Below, piece after piece: positions 24,501 through 33,120 of a DNA stretch of 64,000 nucleotides. Source of the stretch: Candidula unifasciata (Eukaryota; Mollusca; Gastropoda; Stylommatophora; Geomitridae); assembly GCA_905116865.2 (NCBI GenBank), contig CAJHNH020008368.1, positions 106,001-170,000 on the forward strand, given 5' to 3'. A program made the translations under genes and the position numbers. The notes beneath the pieces were generated by a model. The model did no database searches. It worked only from the letters and a program-made list of their open reading frames with translations, and was not told the origin of the DNA. Within the stretch, counting starts at the first letter, position 1. Every line of letters begins with the position of its first letter.

Positions 24501-27500
24501 ACTTCACTGGGTTGCCCCACAGCAGCTGTTTCTGTGCCAGTGGAAATCACACAAAATGTCCTTCACTGTCCTGCCTGGATAAAAAGAAACAAAAAAGTCA
24601 GTCCCAGCATGATCTTGAAGTTCGCACCCGCAAAGTAAATGCATTAGGCAGTAGTCAAAAGTTGCTGGTTGCCTTTCAGTTTAAGGAAGAGGAAAAGGGG
24701 GATGCACACCTGCTGCCTTGCAGGTAGAGTGAGGTCAACAAACATTCAGCGAAAGCACACCTGAAAAAAACGCTTGTCCTAATTGTCTGCACTGAGCCGC
24801 AGGTTTAACGAGAAAGGCAACTTTACTGGCCTTATGATGATGTGCTGCAGTGGTTTAGCAGAAACAGTGCATAGCTATTGGAAAAATAAGCAGGGATTGA
24901 TACATTTGAAGATGGAAACAAGACATTGGAGACATATTTTGCATGAAAATGTTGGAGGCAGGGAAATTGGCAGCGGCCAAGAATTTTCTGGCAGGCAGTG
25001 ATGGGTATTCTCACAAATGGATGAGGAAACAAGGATGTCCAAGAGAAACCCTAAAATGTATGTTGATCAGAAGAATCAAAGGTGCTGGACTTGATCCCAT
25101 CCGTGATTGAAAGGATTGCACAGGATAAATTGGCACAGAGGAGTAGACAGCAAGCCCTGTGTGACATATACGGGTACAACATGATAATGATGCAATGGTA
25201 TTTTATGATGAATATGATACAGTTTAATCAGTTTATGTTATGAGCCATGACAGGAAACTTGCTTACTAGAATACAGTGGTCTGGTTTTAGTCCTCAGAAG
25301 TGGAAGACTGACCCAACCCTGCCAGGAGAACATCATGATGTAAACTTGATGGCTTGAAGTAAACACAGCTGGTCTGATTCGGTCACTTTTTCCATATTGG
25401 TGTCAGGGCTCCATGGGAAGAGGGGGGGGGGGGGGGGTGAATGCTAAAAAGAAGAAGAAGATAATATTGATCATAAGCTATTCCTCCCCTTGGGAGTTCT
25501 GGTACTTCATTCTGTATAGGGAAAAAATAGAAAAAAGCTCATTGCTCTTTAGCAAGCATGTTGTAAGAGGCAACTAAGTTGGGTTTTACTGAAATCAGTT
25601 GTGATGGGTCATAACGTGCAGATATTGCAGCCTGGATGTAAACCACAACACAATTTGCCAGCACAGTTGAAATAGCAGTATGCTATTCATACTTGGATAT
25701 ATGGTCTATTTTCCTTGATTTTTGTAGATAACAGCTTTTATGGCCCTGTGCTCCAGAAGGACATCAAGACACGATAGTGATTATTTTTATGTTGTACATA
25801 ACAGAAAAGCATGTACATTTTACCAATGTATTTAAAATTTAGAATCTCTTTTCAGCAATACACTTCTGACAGTGTAATTGTGGCGAAGTTAAAAGCTGAT
25901 CTGGAGAAGAAGGATGAAGAGCTGCAACAAATAAAAGCTAAAGTTGAATCTATGGAGGTAAGCTCTGTTTGGGACCATGCAGTTTGGAGTTAATATCATG
26001 CACATATTACCATGAGAAAGGTTATATGTTTGCACATTTATAAGTTTATAGCAATTTTAGTTGGTGGTAAAATCAGCTTTCTTTCTAGCCAATGTCTTGG
26101 ATAAATCTCTGGTAGTCCTGTTATAAAAGGAGTGGCTGGCTGAATGGTTAAAATGCAGGGGTCTCCTGCAGCAGAACTGGGTTTGAACTCTCTGTAAGAA
26201 AATGTTTTTCCTGTTAGTGGCAAAAATAAAAACCTAACCTTTACAATTCATGGCAACTGCGCCAGAAGTGCAACCATGAATACTTAAGCTCAGTATCATC
26301 AGAATTATCATCATCATCAGTTTCCACTTTTGCCGTTAAGTGTTGTGGGGAGGAACAATATGCAATCCATTATGTGATGGGTAGCAGAAGCTATGGTCAT
26401 TCCATGTCGATGTAGAAGCTCTTTACCATCAACCTGTCTTCTAACGCTTTCACATCATATATTAAGCTGGTAGGCAGGCATTTAGCCACTGTGTTGCTTG
26501 TGCCTCCCCAGGCTCAATAACGATGGGGGTATAGAGGGCGCTGAAAGAAGTTTGGATCTGAGACCTATCTCCTTTCACCTAGGAAAATCTTCAGAAAAGG
26601 CGCCTGGAATACTAAAACTACATGGAGGGAGCTGCGAGGAGTGGTAAAGGATAGCCTTTATCATGCTTCCTTCCTCCAGATTTTACTGCAAGGCAATTTG
26701 ATGATGGCTGTGGGTCTGTTCTAAGGATTATATTCAATCCTTTTTCACTGTCTTGTCATATGTTTTGCCCTTGGTTCCTGCCAAGCATTTTTTAAACTGT
26801 AAATTAACTTCATGGTGTGTCTTCTTTTTCTTCTTCTTCTTCTGCTGCGTTCATCTAAGGATGTAAATACAGTGTGCGTGTTAACAGCATAGCTGGGAGG
26901 CTTGCACCTTTGGCCGACATATCATTCGACTTCTGCAGGCATTTCAAATCCACTAATTTAGTTTTCTGTAATCATGAAAGAACATGGAAACCTAAATGTC
27001 AATCTGCCAGGTGAGATTATTAACTCTTTGTCTCCCCAGGATGAATTGAAGCAAGTCAAGAAAAGAAACAAGCAGCTGTGTGTCATATTAGCACAAGGAG
27101 AAAGTAAGTGTTCTGTTCAGGGCTCGTAGTGGCCCTTGAAACCTTGCACAATCCTTGAAAGACAGCTTGCCCTTTTAAGGCATTTAAAAGACCTGGACAA
27201 GTTCAAAGGAGGCAAAAGTCCTTGAAATTTGCAGACAGTAACCTTGAAAAAATTTTTTGTTTTGTTATGAAGGAGAATCAGATATTGAAGTGCTTTGGCC
27301 AAATAAGCATCATAGTAGTTAAGAAAGAACATAAAATAGATTTGGTTTCTAGAATTAAGAGGCAGCGGTCTACCAACATGAGGGAGGACCCAGGACGTTT
27401 AATACATCTTGAGCATAAAAATGCATACAACAGACTCACTACTGGGTAATTGTTGGGTTCATTTCTTCACAAGGCATCTCATTCTGCTTGTTTTAGAATG

Positions 27501-30413
27501 TGACAAAAAAAGAAACCTTTTACATGCCTTCAGACAAAATCGACAATAGAGCTACCATGTTATTTTATAGACCAACCCACCAACTTGGTTGATGATATGG
27601 TCACCATCCTGCCAGCCATCTTTACTTCCCCAGTTTTTACTTGGTGCCCATTTAAGGCTGGCTATGAGCCAATGTCATTTTTGAAATGTTTGGCTCCACC
27701 AGGACCTTCCTATCCACAGGCGAGCATCTAGCCACTACACCAAGACAGCTGGCTTAATGTAGTAGAGAGGGATATTTTACCTACATACCTCAGTATATAT
27801 AAGGAAAGAGTACTGGAAGGCATAGTACTGGAGAAAATGGTAAAGGATGTGACTAAAAACAGCATTGATAAAGCAGATGCAAGTCTACCAATGCAGTTTG
27901 AAGAGAGTGGCACAAGTTATTAACTGTGGAATGGATGGAGGCATCTGAGGCTGTTGGATACTAGCATCATCTCACACTAAGGCTTCCTTTCCACCAGATG
28001 CCTCTTCAAAACCTGATGTCCGAAGACAGAACAGGGATTAGAGAAAAGAGGTTGAACTGGTAAATATAAACCAGTTCTGATTGTTGTAATAACAGACTCC
28101 AGTGATGAAAACTCATGACTTATTAATTGGTCACCGTTTTATTTACAGTGAAAGACAAGGCTCAGGTGTTACTTCAAGTTGATGAACTGACTGCTGTTAA
28201 AGATGAATTGACAGATCAGGTAATGGTCTGATTGTGACAATAAAAGCATTTGCTTATTGCAGCTGTAAAGTGTTCTTGAATTTTGCAAACTTTAAAACTT
28301 TTTAATTTATGAGTAATTTTACACACAGCAGTATTACATGTTGATTAGTTAGTGTATCTAAAAAAATAAAAAACTGTCAATTACTGCCTGTATTTACCAC
28401 TTTTGCTGTGGGGTTGGGGTAGGTAAAAAAGTAAAGATCCCTTTTCATGCCTTTAGGCCCATCAGGCATTTGGGAAAAGCACCCATATGTTTACAGACCA
28501 ATTGGCACTAGGTGGGTAATGTGGTCAGCATTACGCCGACCATCTTTACTTCCCCAGGACATACATCCTGGTACCCATTTTAGGCTGGGTCGACCTGCGA
28601 CACCCAATTCCATGATGAAAATCCATGCAGCTAGCAGTGGATTTTGATCGTGGTACGTTGGAATTACAGACTGGCAATGCCAAAGCCACAGATGCGGCGC
28701 AGGGTGGGGTTGGGGGAGACAAAATTTAGAAAACAGATACAGGTTTACCAATGCAGTGAAATTAAAGAGAGTGGCACAAGGCAGACACTTTAGAATACAT
28801 TGATAAGTGAGATTCACAAAACCTGCAAGTCTGAAATACTTCATGATTAATTGATTTAAAATGTTTAATTAAATAGTTTTAAAATGACCATTAGAAATTT
28901 TCAATATCTAATTAATTGATCTAACCTGTGACAGGTGGCTGATTTAACTGCAGAACTTGAAAAGGAGAAGTCCAAGAACCATGCCTTGAAAGCAGAGTTA
29001 GACAAGTTGAAGGTAAGAAATATGTCAGATTCTTTGTTTGTTGTCATTGAGGGCAGAGTTAGACAAGTTGAAGGTAAGAATATGACAGAATGAGTCTGCC
29101 ACTGAAAGCAGTTAGACAAGTTGAAGGTAAGAAATATGACAGATTCTTTGTTTGTTGTCATTGAGGGCAGAGTTAGACAAGTTGAAGGTAAGAATATGAC
29201 AGAATGAGTCTGCCACTGAAAGCAGAGTTAGACAAGTTGAAGGTAAGAAATGTGACAGATTCTTTGTTTGTTGTCATTGAGGGCAGTGTTAGAAAAGATG
29301 AAGGTAAAAATATGACAGAATGAGTCTGCCACTGAAAGCAGTTAGACATGTTGAAGGTAAGAAATATGACAGATTCTTTGTTTGTTGTCATTGAGGGCAG
29401 AGTTAGACAAGATGAAGGTGAGAATATGACAGAATGAGTCTGCCACTGAAAGCAGAGTTAGACAAGTTGAAGGTGAGAATATGACAGAATGAGTCTGCCA
29501 CTGAAAGCAGTTAGACAAGTTGAAGGTGAGAATATGACAGAATGAGTCTGCCACTGAAAGCAGAGTTAGACAAGTTGAAGAAAAAAACATGACCTATTTT
29601 TTGTGGGCAGTGTTAGAAAAGTTATGAAATGTGACGAAATGAGCTTGCCACCAAGAGCAGAATTGGATAGACTGAAGGTATAAGTGTTGACAAAATAGAT
29701 GTGCCATAGAGTTAGAGAAACAAGTTGAAAAATATGACGTGTCCATCAGAGTAGTGCTAGACTGGTTAAAGGTAAAACATATGACAGAATTGGTGTGTCA
29801 CTGAGAGCATTGTTAGACAAGATAAAGGTGGGAATTTTATAGAATGAGTGTGTCACTGAGACTAGAGTTAGGCAAGTTAAAGTTATAAACATGACATATT
29901 CTTTGTTTCCACTTAGAACAGTTTAAACAGGTTGAAGGTAGAAAAGTCTGACAGAAGGCTTGTTTCACAGAGAGCAATCAGACAAATTGAAGGCAAGAGT
30001 CTGGCAGAATCAGTGTATCACTGAAGAACATTCCTTTGCCGCTTAACATATTATAGTTAACAGGTAACCTAAGAAACATTACAAACTCAAGTTGGTACAC
30101 CCGGGGCTTATTTTCTGGTGGTATGCAACGGTATGCAGTACCAGCACCTTTTTTCTAGACATCATTCTTTTTCCGTGCTATTGTAATACACTTTACGGTG
30201 ACTACCGCCACCCTTTCAGAAACTTTCTGGTGACTACTGGCAACTTTGTTTCTAGCCTTTTGCCACTTTCCCTGCCTCATGCTTTTTTTTTATGCCCTGT
30301 ATGTCTCCAACATCCTGTGTCCACATTTTTGTTGGTTGACCCCTGTCGAGCAAAAAGTGGTAAATGATTCCTAGCCACACAACCCACACTATCAAAAGTC
30401 TTCAAGCCATAAA

Positions 30414-30451
<38 letters not shown>

Positions 30452-31801
30452 GTCTTCTAACCAAAGAACACAACCCATGCTATCTAAGTCTCCTAGCCGC
30501 ACAATCCAGGCAGTCATGTCTTCTGGCCACAGGAATCAAACAGTCATGACTCCCACACTATCATTAGTCTCCTAGTCGTACAATCCGAGTAGTCATGTTT
30601 TCTAGCCACAGAACTTAGACAGTCATGACTTATAACCATACAGCCCATGCTTTCGTAAGACTTCTAGCTATATAGTCTAACCACAGAACTCAGTCATGAC
30701 GCCTAGCCAGACAACTCACGCTGCCATAACCATTTCTGTGAATTAGAGTGTCTATGCTACCTTTTTTGTGTTTCCTCAAGCAACAGTTTTTTTTCTCTCT
30801 CATAAAGTTAAATAAATACAGCTTTGGGAGAAAATGTGTTATTATAACAGCTGGAAAATAAGATAAGGGTTAGGAACAGTAAAGAAATTGTTTTCGATGT
30901 ATAGTGTAGCCAGTGAATATATGTTGAGTTCCTTGGTATTCAAAGAGATAAGTCTTGCAGGCCATAAAGTCCAACATAACCCAGTCATAAATATTCTAGC
31001 CATACAATCCAAGTAGTCATGTCATTTAAAGGCATAACCCCAGGCAATGATAACAGTCTTTTTAACCAGAGAACCCAAGCAACTAAAATCTCCATGTCCA
31101 AACAGTCATGTCTTCTAACCACAGAACCCCAGCAGTGAAAAGTCCTTTAACCACAGAACCCAAGCAGTCAAAATCTCCATGTCCAAACAGTCATGTCTTC
31201 TAATCACAGAACCCCAGGCAATGATAATAGTTTTTTTTTTAACCACAGAACCCAAGCAATCAAAATCTCCATGTCCAAACAGTCTTGTCTTCTAACTAGA
31301 GATAGAAAATTATTTTGAAAGAAATAACGGTTTTACATTTAAGTTATTTGCATAACCTTTACAGCAAGGCTATTCAGCTGGAGGCCCACTGGCAAAATCT
31401 GGCCCGCTGGCAAAATCTGGCCCACGGCCTAGAAAGTGGTCCTGCGGATCATTGTTAATTGTGTTGTATTAATGATCTTTCGATGCAAGGGCTCAGGCCT
31501 CAGGGCCGTGACGATCACCATTTTAAAAATTGTGGCCCCTGAGTAAAGTCATGTTGAATAGCCCTGCTCTACAGGACCTTGCATATCAGATACCAGCAGC
31601 ACCAATTGTTGGCTTTTTAAAAAGTGTTTCTAGACAATTTAACACTCAGTGTTTGCTAGTGTTTTCTGAATGGTTCAACACTAAAACTGCTGATATCAAT
31701 GCAAAGTGTTCGGATGCATTTGACTAGCAAGTTGTTATGTTGGAATTATGAATGTAAACACATTAACATTTTTTCTCCAGACTAATAAACATGGGAAGTA
31801 A
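15373..31801 (+). CDS. GKAP1: G kinase-anchoring protein 1 (GKAP1), ten exons
   Basis: Ten plus-strand exons join in phase into about 342 residues (human GKAP1: about 366). Recognisable order: MANRSGIAVSSSRFACLRIE, a Lys-rich stretch (KKKNKKKKEANE), LKNLAFGK, W-x-E, DLEKALLQSRLEAE, a second Lys-rich patch, FFNSIQEDAEQILKHEK, then C-terminal coiled coil (KADLEKKDEELQQIK, LLQVDELTAVKDELT, AELEKEKSKNHALKAELDKL). The family anchors cGMP-dependent protein kinase I, largely at the Golgi; kinase binding is assigned to the coiled-coil region. No signal peptide or membrane segment. Exon 9 ends at a tandemly amplified splice donor. The last exon is only six codons plus stop and is the weakest call. The start ATG at 15373 has favourable context (AAAATGG). 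Confidence 0.88.
15553..15960. other. GKAP1 intron 1, unique part
   Basis: AT-rich sequence with no coding or repeat signal recognised, before the foldback element. Confidence 0.4.
16021..16338. mobile_element. Foldback element (copy 1) with arms of about 140-150 bp
   Basis: Left arm 16021-16159 and right arm 16185-16338 are inverse copies around a loop of about 25 bp. The arms start AACAGGGCCTCAGTCACGTG and end at the centre with GGACTCACGAGCA. The inner part (GGGGCTAAACTAGATGGCTA) is shared with the larger element at 56801-57771. No coding capacity. It sits in GKAP1 intron 1. Confidence 0.9.
16325..16600 (-). mobile_element. LINE ORF2 C-terminal fragment
   Basis: Minus strand reads ANERRSLFTKTIRKRQTLFF, FGHIMRRETLENIATIGKIS and GKRGKGRQK, then stops at the foldback element. 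Same FGHxMRR family as 5446 and 7680. The foldback probably inserted at or beside it. Confidence 0.75.
16685..16935 (+). mobile_element. SINE-B copy
   Basis: Matches the family: CATGTGGGTTCCGGTGC, CCTCCCTAACACGCATGTTG, AAACTAATTAGGGG, CAGTGTTGGGGTGCATCTGC, ACCAGCAGTCTGTATACAGA and a shortened tail near CCAGTGAATGCC. Confidence 0.75.
17015..17290 (+). mobile_element. SINE-B copy, near full length
   Basis: Full order: CGTTTGGGCTCCGAGGCCCC, ATTGTGGGGAAAACAAGAAT, GTCGTAAGAGTCAGTTAACT, GTCGGAGTGCATCTGCCTGA, ACAAATAAGTTAGGTCTGTA, GTCCAGAAGTGGACAAACAA, ending GTGAACCGAAGAAGAAGAAG. The GAA tail is characteristic. Confidence 0.85.
17291..18363. other. GKAP1 intron 1, unclassified remainder
   Basis: No coding exon or clear repeat recognised apart from short tRNA-like and AT-rich stretches. 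Precedes exon 2. Confidence 0.35.
18364..18492 (+). CDS. GKAP1: GKAP1 exon 2
   Basis: Forty-three codons, LKNLAFGK to WNSWKEHDKE. Acceptor TATATTTCAG, donor GAG|GTATTA. LKNLAF and W-x-x-W/E match the conserved family segment; a Gly-rich insertion follows GKV. Confidence 0.85.
18905..19420 (-). pseudogene. mariner-type transposase remnant
   Basis: Minus-strand frames read a decayed mariner transposase. QGSAHHIIHDVPQYRKISAR and WVPGQLTSEFKQR match the second helix-turn-helix and the ARWVP linker of Tc1/mariner mariner-family enzymes, and further on C-x-E-L..EAEGG matches the stretch before the first catalytic Asp. Frames then shift and the DD34D residues are not intact. No inverted terminal repeats were found, so it cannot move by itself. 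Located in GKAP1 intron 2. Confidence 0.8.
19905..20200 (-). mobile_element. LINE ORF2 C-terminal fragment (RATFCK tail)
   Basis: Minus strand corresponds to a broken ..LKYFGHIKRH, EGMVP..GGAGADQHEE region and the ATFCKGPAT-like end. Same family as 37620-38110. GKAP1 intron 2. Confidence 0.7.
20496..20573 (+). CDS. GKAP1: GKAP1 exon 3
   Basis: Twenty-six codons, AVEEQFKDDLEKALLQSRLE to AEKKQQ. Acceptor CATAG, donor GTATGA. DLEKALL-x-S-x-LE is a strong family signature. Confidence 0.93.
20605..20880 (-). mobile_element. SINE-B copy (minus)
   Basis: Reverse complement of SINE-B: ACTTCAGTCCTGTTCCAGAA, ATTGCATGCACATCCATTTT, CTCTCAGGCAGATGCACTC, and a C-rich run before GGGATCTCAGAACCCACACA. Lies in GKAP1 intron 3 immediately after exon 3. 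Confidence 0.8.
21410..21760 (-). mobile_element. LINE RT/C-terminal fragment
   Basis: Minus strand reads MLRRAVGVIKGDKIRREVI, RENVGKERIQKLHKQ and a decayed GRP-type tail, a non-LTR RT thumb fragment. Frames are broken. GKAP1 intron 3. Confidence 0.65.
21938..22100 (+). CDS. GKAP1: GKAP1 exon 4
   Basis: 163 bp reading EAKKLKERIDAGLEVP, a Lys-rich patch (GRKKKKQKEKPQPMSL) and LPPDRPVASDDSE. Acceptor ACACAAG is weak; donor GTAACA. Confidence 0.88.
22290..22535 (+). mobile_element. SINE-B copy
   Basis: Contains CCCTGTGTGGGTTTCTGAGC, CCCATTGTGGGGAAAACAAC, AGAGGCAAGGAACCAGCAGA, CCAGAACTTTCCGCCAGAGT, ACAGCTGGTGAAC and a GAAGAAGAAG tail. It has a deletion of the CATGTTGTAAGAGG block. Confidence 0.85.
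22880..23560 (+). mobile_element. LINE RT C-terminal fragment
   Basis: Plus-strand pieces: FKYLGAIFTSDGKLDGEISS-like start in shifted frames, then TTKVNLIRTIFWPTLCYQCQ, EMKCLRRAAGVSRKDRIQNQ, IKWFGHLTTM and RAIGRPRKKWSDGIE, ending AHQRMLHLPSTL. These are the RT thumb and GRPRKxW tail of an invertebrate non-LTR retrotransposon, with stops and a frameshift. GKAP1 intron 4. Confidence 0.8.
23660..23940 (+). mobile_element. SINE-B copy
   Basis: Contains CCCCATGTGGGTTCTAGTGC, GGAAAAAGAATAGACCCATT, GATCTGCCTGAGAGGTACGT, ACAGATGTGCACACAAAAGT and GAAGAAGAAAC as tail. Confidence 0.8.
24091..24233 (+). CDS. GKAP1: GKAP1 exon 5
   Basis: 143 bp reading DEVNGHPVVPQVQ to FFNSIQEDAEQILKHEKIQE and EYRK. Acceptor GTTGTTGCAG, donor AAG|GTTGTC. 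FFN-x-I/L-x-ED matches the family. Confidence 0.9.
25000..25180 (+). mobile_element. LINE-like C-terminal remnant
   Basis: Shares a CCAAGAGAAACCCTAAAATG to GGACTTGATCCC block and an AQDKLAQRSRQQALCDIYG-like frame with 33960-34160. It resembles AQDR-x-x-WR ends of RTE/CR1-like ORF2 but is short. Confidence 0.4.
25480..25690 (+). mobile_element. SINE-C copy
   Basis: Contains TTAGCAAGCATGTTGTAAGA, GGCAACTAAGTTGGGTTTTA, GCAGATATTGCAGCCTGGAT and GTAAACCACAACACAATTTG. In GKAP1 intron 5. Confidence 0.7.
25856..25957 (+). CDS. GKAP1: GKAP1 exon 6
   Basis: Thirty-four codons, QYTSDSVIVAKLKADLEKKD to KVESME. Acceptor CTTTTCAG, donor GTAAGC. Start of the C-terminal coiled coil. Confidence 0.92.
26120..26225 (+). 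repeat. tRNA-like SINE head
   Basis: GGCTGGCTGAATGGTTAAAA resembles an A box and GGGTTTGAACTC a B box, with a tRNA-like spacing. No acceptor stem could be formed, so I read it as a SINE head and not a tRNA gene. Confidence 0.45.
27040..27103 (+). CDS. GKAP1: GKAP1 exon 7
   Basis: 64 bp reading DELKQVKKRNKQLCVILAQG E plus one base. Acceptor TCTCCCCAG, donor GTAAGT. Matches the K-x-RN-x-QL core of the family. Confidence 0.92.
27568..27758 (-). mobile_element. SINE-A copy (minus)
   Basis: Reverse complement of SINE-A: GATGATATGGTCACCATCCT, CATCTTTACTTCCCCAG, TGGTGCCCATTTAAGGCTGG and CAGGCGAGCATCTAGCCACT. GKAP1 intron 7. Confidence 0.75.
28149..28219 (+). CDS. GKAP1: GKAP1 exon 8
   Basis: 71 bp reading MKDKAQVLLQVDELTAVKDE LTDQ. 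Acceptor TTATTTACAG, donor CAG|GTAATG. MKDKA-x-x-LLQVDE is nearly invariant in the family. Confidence 0.95.
28425..28660 (-). mobile_element. SINE-A copy (minus)
   Basis: Starts with the tail AGTAAAGATCCCTTTTCATG, then ATGTTTACAGACCAATTGGC, TAATGTGGTCAGCATTACGC and CCCATTTTAGGCTGGGTCGA. GKAP1 intron 8. Confidence 0.8.
28935..29012 (+). CDS. GKAP1: GKAP1 exon 9
   Basis: Twenty-six codons, VADLTAELEKEKSKNHALKA ELDKLK. Acceptor CTGTGACAG, donor AAG|GTAAGA. The last ~20 bp of this exon with its donor are the seed of the downstream tandem array. Confidence 0.92.
28990..30025 (+). repeat. Tandem array of an exon end plus 5' splice site
   Basis: The GKAP1 exon 9 end and donor (AGAGTTAGACAAGTTGAAG followed by GTAAGAA) recur in about ten clear and roughly eight to ten decayed copies. 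Two alternating spacer types exist, about 62 bp (ending TTTGTTGTCATTGAGGG) and about 53 bp (ending GAGTCTGCCACTGAA), giving a higher-order unit of about 115 bp before it decays downstream. Nine extra copies retain a recognisable donor core. Confidence 0.95.
30085..30175 (-). repeat. DNA element end with TACTGCRTACC motif
   Basis: Minus strand reads AAAAAGGTGCTGGTACTGCA then TACCGTTGCATACCACC. The same motif, plus orientation, is at 63045-63085. Probably the terminus of an unclassified DNA transposon. Confidence 0.45.
30370..31300 (+). repeat. Degenerate minisatellite in GKAP1 last intron
   Basis: Many imperfect copies of a unit like CAGTCATGTCTTCTAACCAC then AGAACCCAAG, in two clusters (30370-30730 and 30960-31300), with a (CA)n tract at 30416-30446. 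The second cluster adds the block TCAAAATCTCCATGTCCAAA. Confidence 0.8.
31365..31566 (+). mobile_element. hAT-like MITE (copy 3) with 8-bp target duplication
   Basis: Termini CAAGGCTATTCAGCTGG and inverse GTTGAATAGCCCTG, flanked by CTTTACAG (31357-31364) and CTCTACAG (31567-31574), seven of eight identical. Interior contains TGGCCCACGGCC and TTAATGATCTTTCGATGC, shared with copies 1 and 2. 202 bp, noncoding, in the last GKAP1 intron. Confidence 0.85.
31590..31745 (+). repeat. CAGTAGTTTGCCA-family repeat, diverged
   Basis: TTCTAGACAATTTAACACTC, AGTGTTTGCTAGTGTTTTCTG, ..GGTTCAACACTAAAACTGCT parallel the repeats at 940 and 1800. Confidence 0.5.
31781..31801 (+). CDS. GKAP1: GKAP1 terminal mini-exon (probable)
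   Basis: After a strong acceptor (CATTTTTTCTCCAG) six codons TNKHGK are followed by TAA, in phase with exon 9. A short basic C-terminus fits the family, but the exon is too short to prove by similarity. Confidence 0.5.
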   Translation, partial: TNKHGK

Positions 31802-32520
31802 GTCATCTTTACCGGCATTCCTGACATGGAGATTTTGCCAGTCACAAGATTCCTGGATTGACCGAACCCTACAGAAATAAGTAACAGACTTTTTCCAGTT
31901 CTGTCTAAGGAGCTTTATGAATTGGAGTAATTCTGCTAGGGACCACTCACATGCATTCAAATACAAGTTTTTCCTTCAGTCGCAAATACTTGGCTATTTA
32001 AATGCGGGCAGAAGTTACCACATTTTTTCATGGTTCGGGGAAGTTAAAGTTTTAGTCATGTATCATTTTGAGCAGAGGTTAAGAAAGAAATAAGTGCAGA
32101 CTGTTACAAATATTTTATATTAGTAGAATATGGAAATTGGGCTCTTTTGTTTACAGTCAGAAAGATTGAGAATTTGTGTTTAAAAAAAATACAGACACTA
32201 TATTTTTAAGTTTATTAAAATACAGCTAATCAAACTTTAAACTGAGTTATTTAAAATCAGTGATTTTCAAAATTTTTTCTCTATATTTTTCTTTTCCTTT
32301 ATCACAAAACTTTATTCATCATTTTGTTTGAAATTCACCATTATGTCTTGTTAGTAAAATGCTTTTGATTGTAAAATGTCATGTATCTTGTGGTATTTGA
32401 AGATTCCATCTGCTGCATTTAATTGTTTGAGATATATTTCTGACATGTTCATCTTTATCTAACTCAGGTGTGTATTGTTGTGCTTGTCTGATCATTTTCT
32501 CCTATGACATATTTTCAATT
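31802..32520 (+). other. Probable GKAP1 3' UTR region
   Basis: AT-rich noncoding DNA after the proposed stop codon. No single polyadenylation signal can be preferred; another AATAAA cluster lies near 34378-34410. Confidence 0.35.
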
Positions 32521-32524
32521 CTTT

Positions 32525-32830
32525 TAATGCCTAGTGGCACATGAGGCTTCAGAGAGGACTTTCCATGCTTTCCTGTCCTGTGCAATCTTCAGTGTAGTTT
32601 TCCATGTCAGAGATGCCGCATTTAGGTCACTTTCCATCATTCGTCTCCATGTTGTTTTTGGGCGCCCCTTTATTATCTTTCCCTCTGGGATCCATGTGAG
32701 AGCTGTTATGGCAGCTATATCAAGGTTCTTTCTCATAACGTGGCCAAGCCATTTCCATCTTCTCTTAGTTACTATACTGTCTAATGACATATTTTAGTGT
32801 GTTCTTATTGTCTGATATTGTAGTGGATTC
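32525..32830 (-). mobile_element. LINE ORF2 C-terminal fragment (RTE-like)
   Basis: Minus strand reads SIVTKRRWKWLGHVMRKNLD, WIPEGKIIKGRPKTTWRRMM and AQDRKAWKVLSEASCATRH, the RxWxWLGHVMR to GRPKxTWRR tail typical of RTE-type ORF2 C-termini. RT core absent. Confidence 0.85.
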
Positions 32831-33120
32831 TTAAAGGATGAAATCATTGTTAGTCTTTCAGTGAATGGATTCTCTGTTGTGTTGCACTGTCCCTTTGATC
32901 CACGAGAGCCTTTACCACGTCTGCTTTGTCATAAAGTAGCTAACCACCCATAGGAGTGGCAGCAGCTAATCTGTCGGTCTGCTCATTACCCTGCACAGAC
33001 AAAAATCCTGGACCAAAAATCTATGAAGTGCTCCTGATCTGATGGCTGGCACATGGTGTTGACTACATCACCCGCTGAGTGCCAATTAGTGTATGCAGAT
33101 ATCTTAGGCAGATACACTCA
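32830..33120 (-). mobile_element. LINE RNase H remnant plus SINE-A fragment
   Basis: 32830-33000 on the minus strand resembles the GNEQTDRLAA part of a LINE RNase H domain. 33020-33120 is the reverse of the SINE-A CACATCACCC block (GTTGACTACATCACCCGCTG). Confidence 0.55.
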
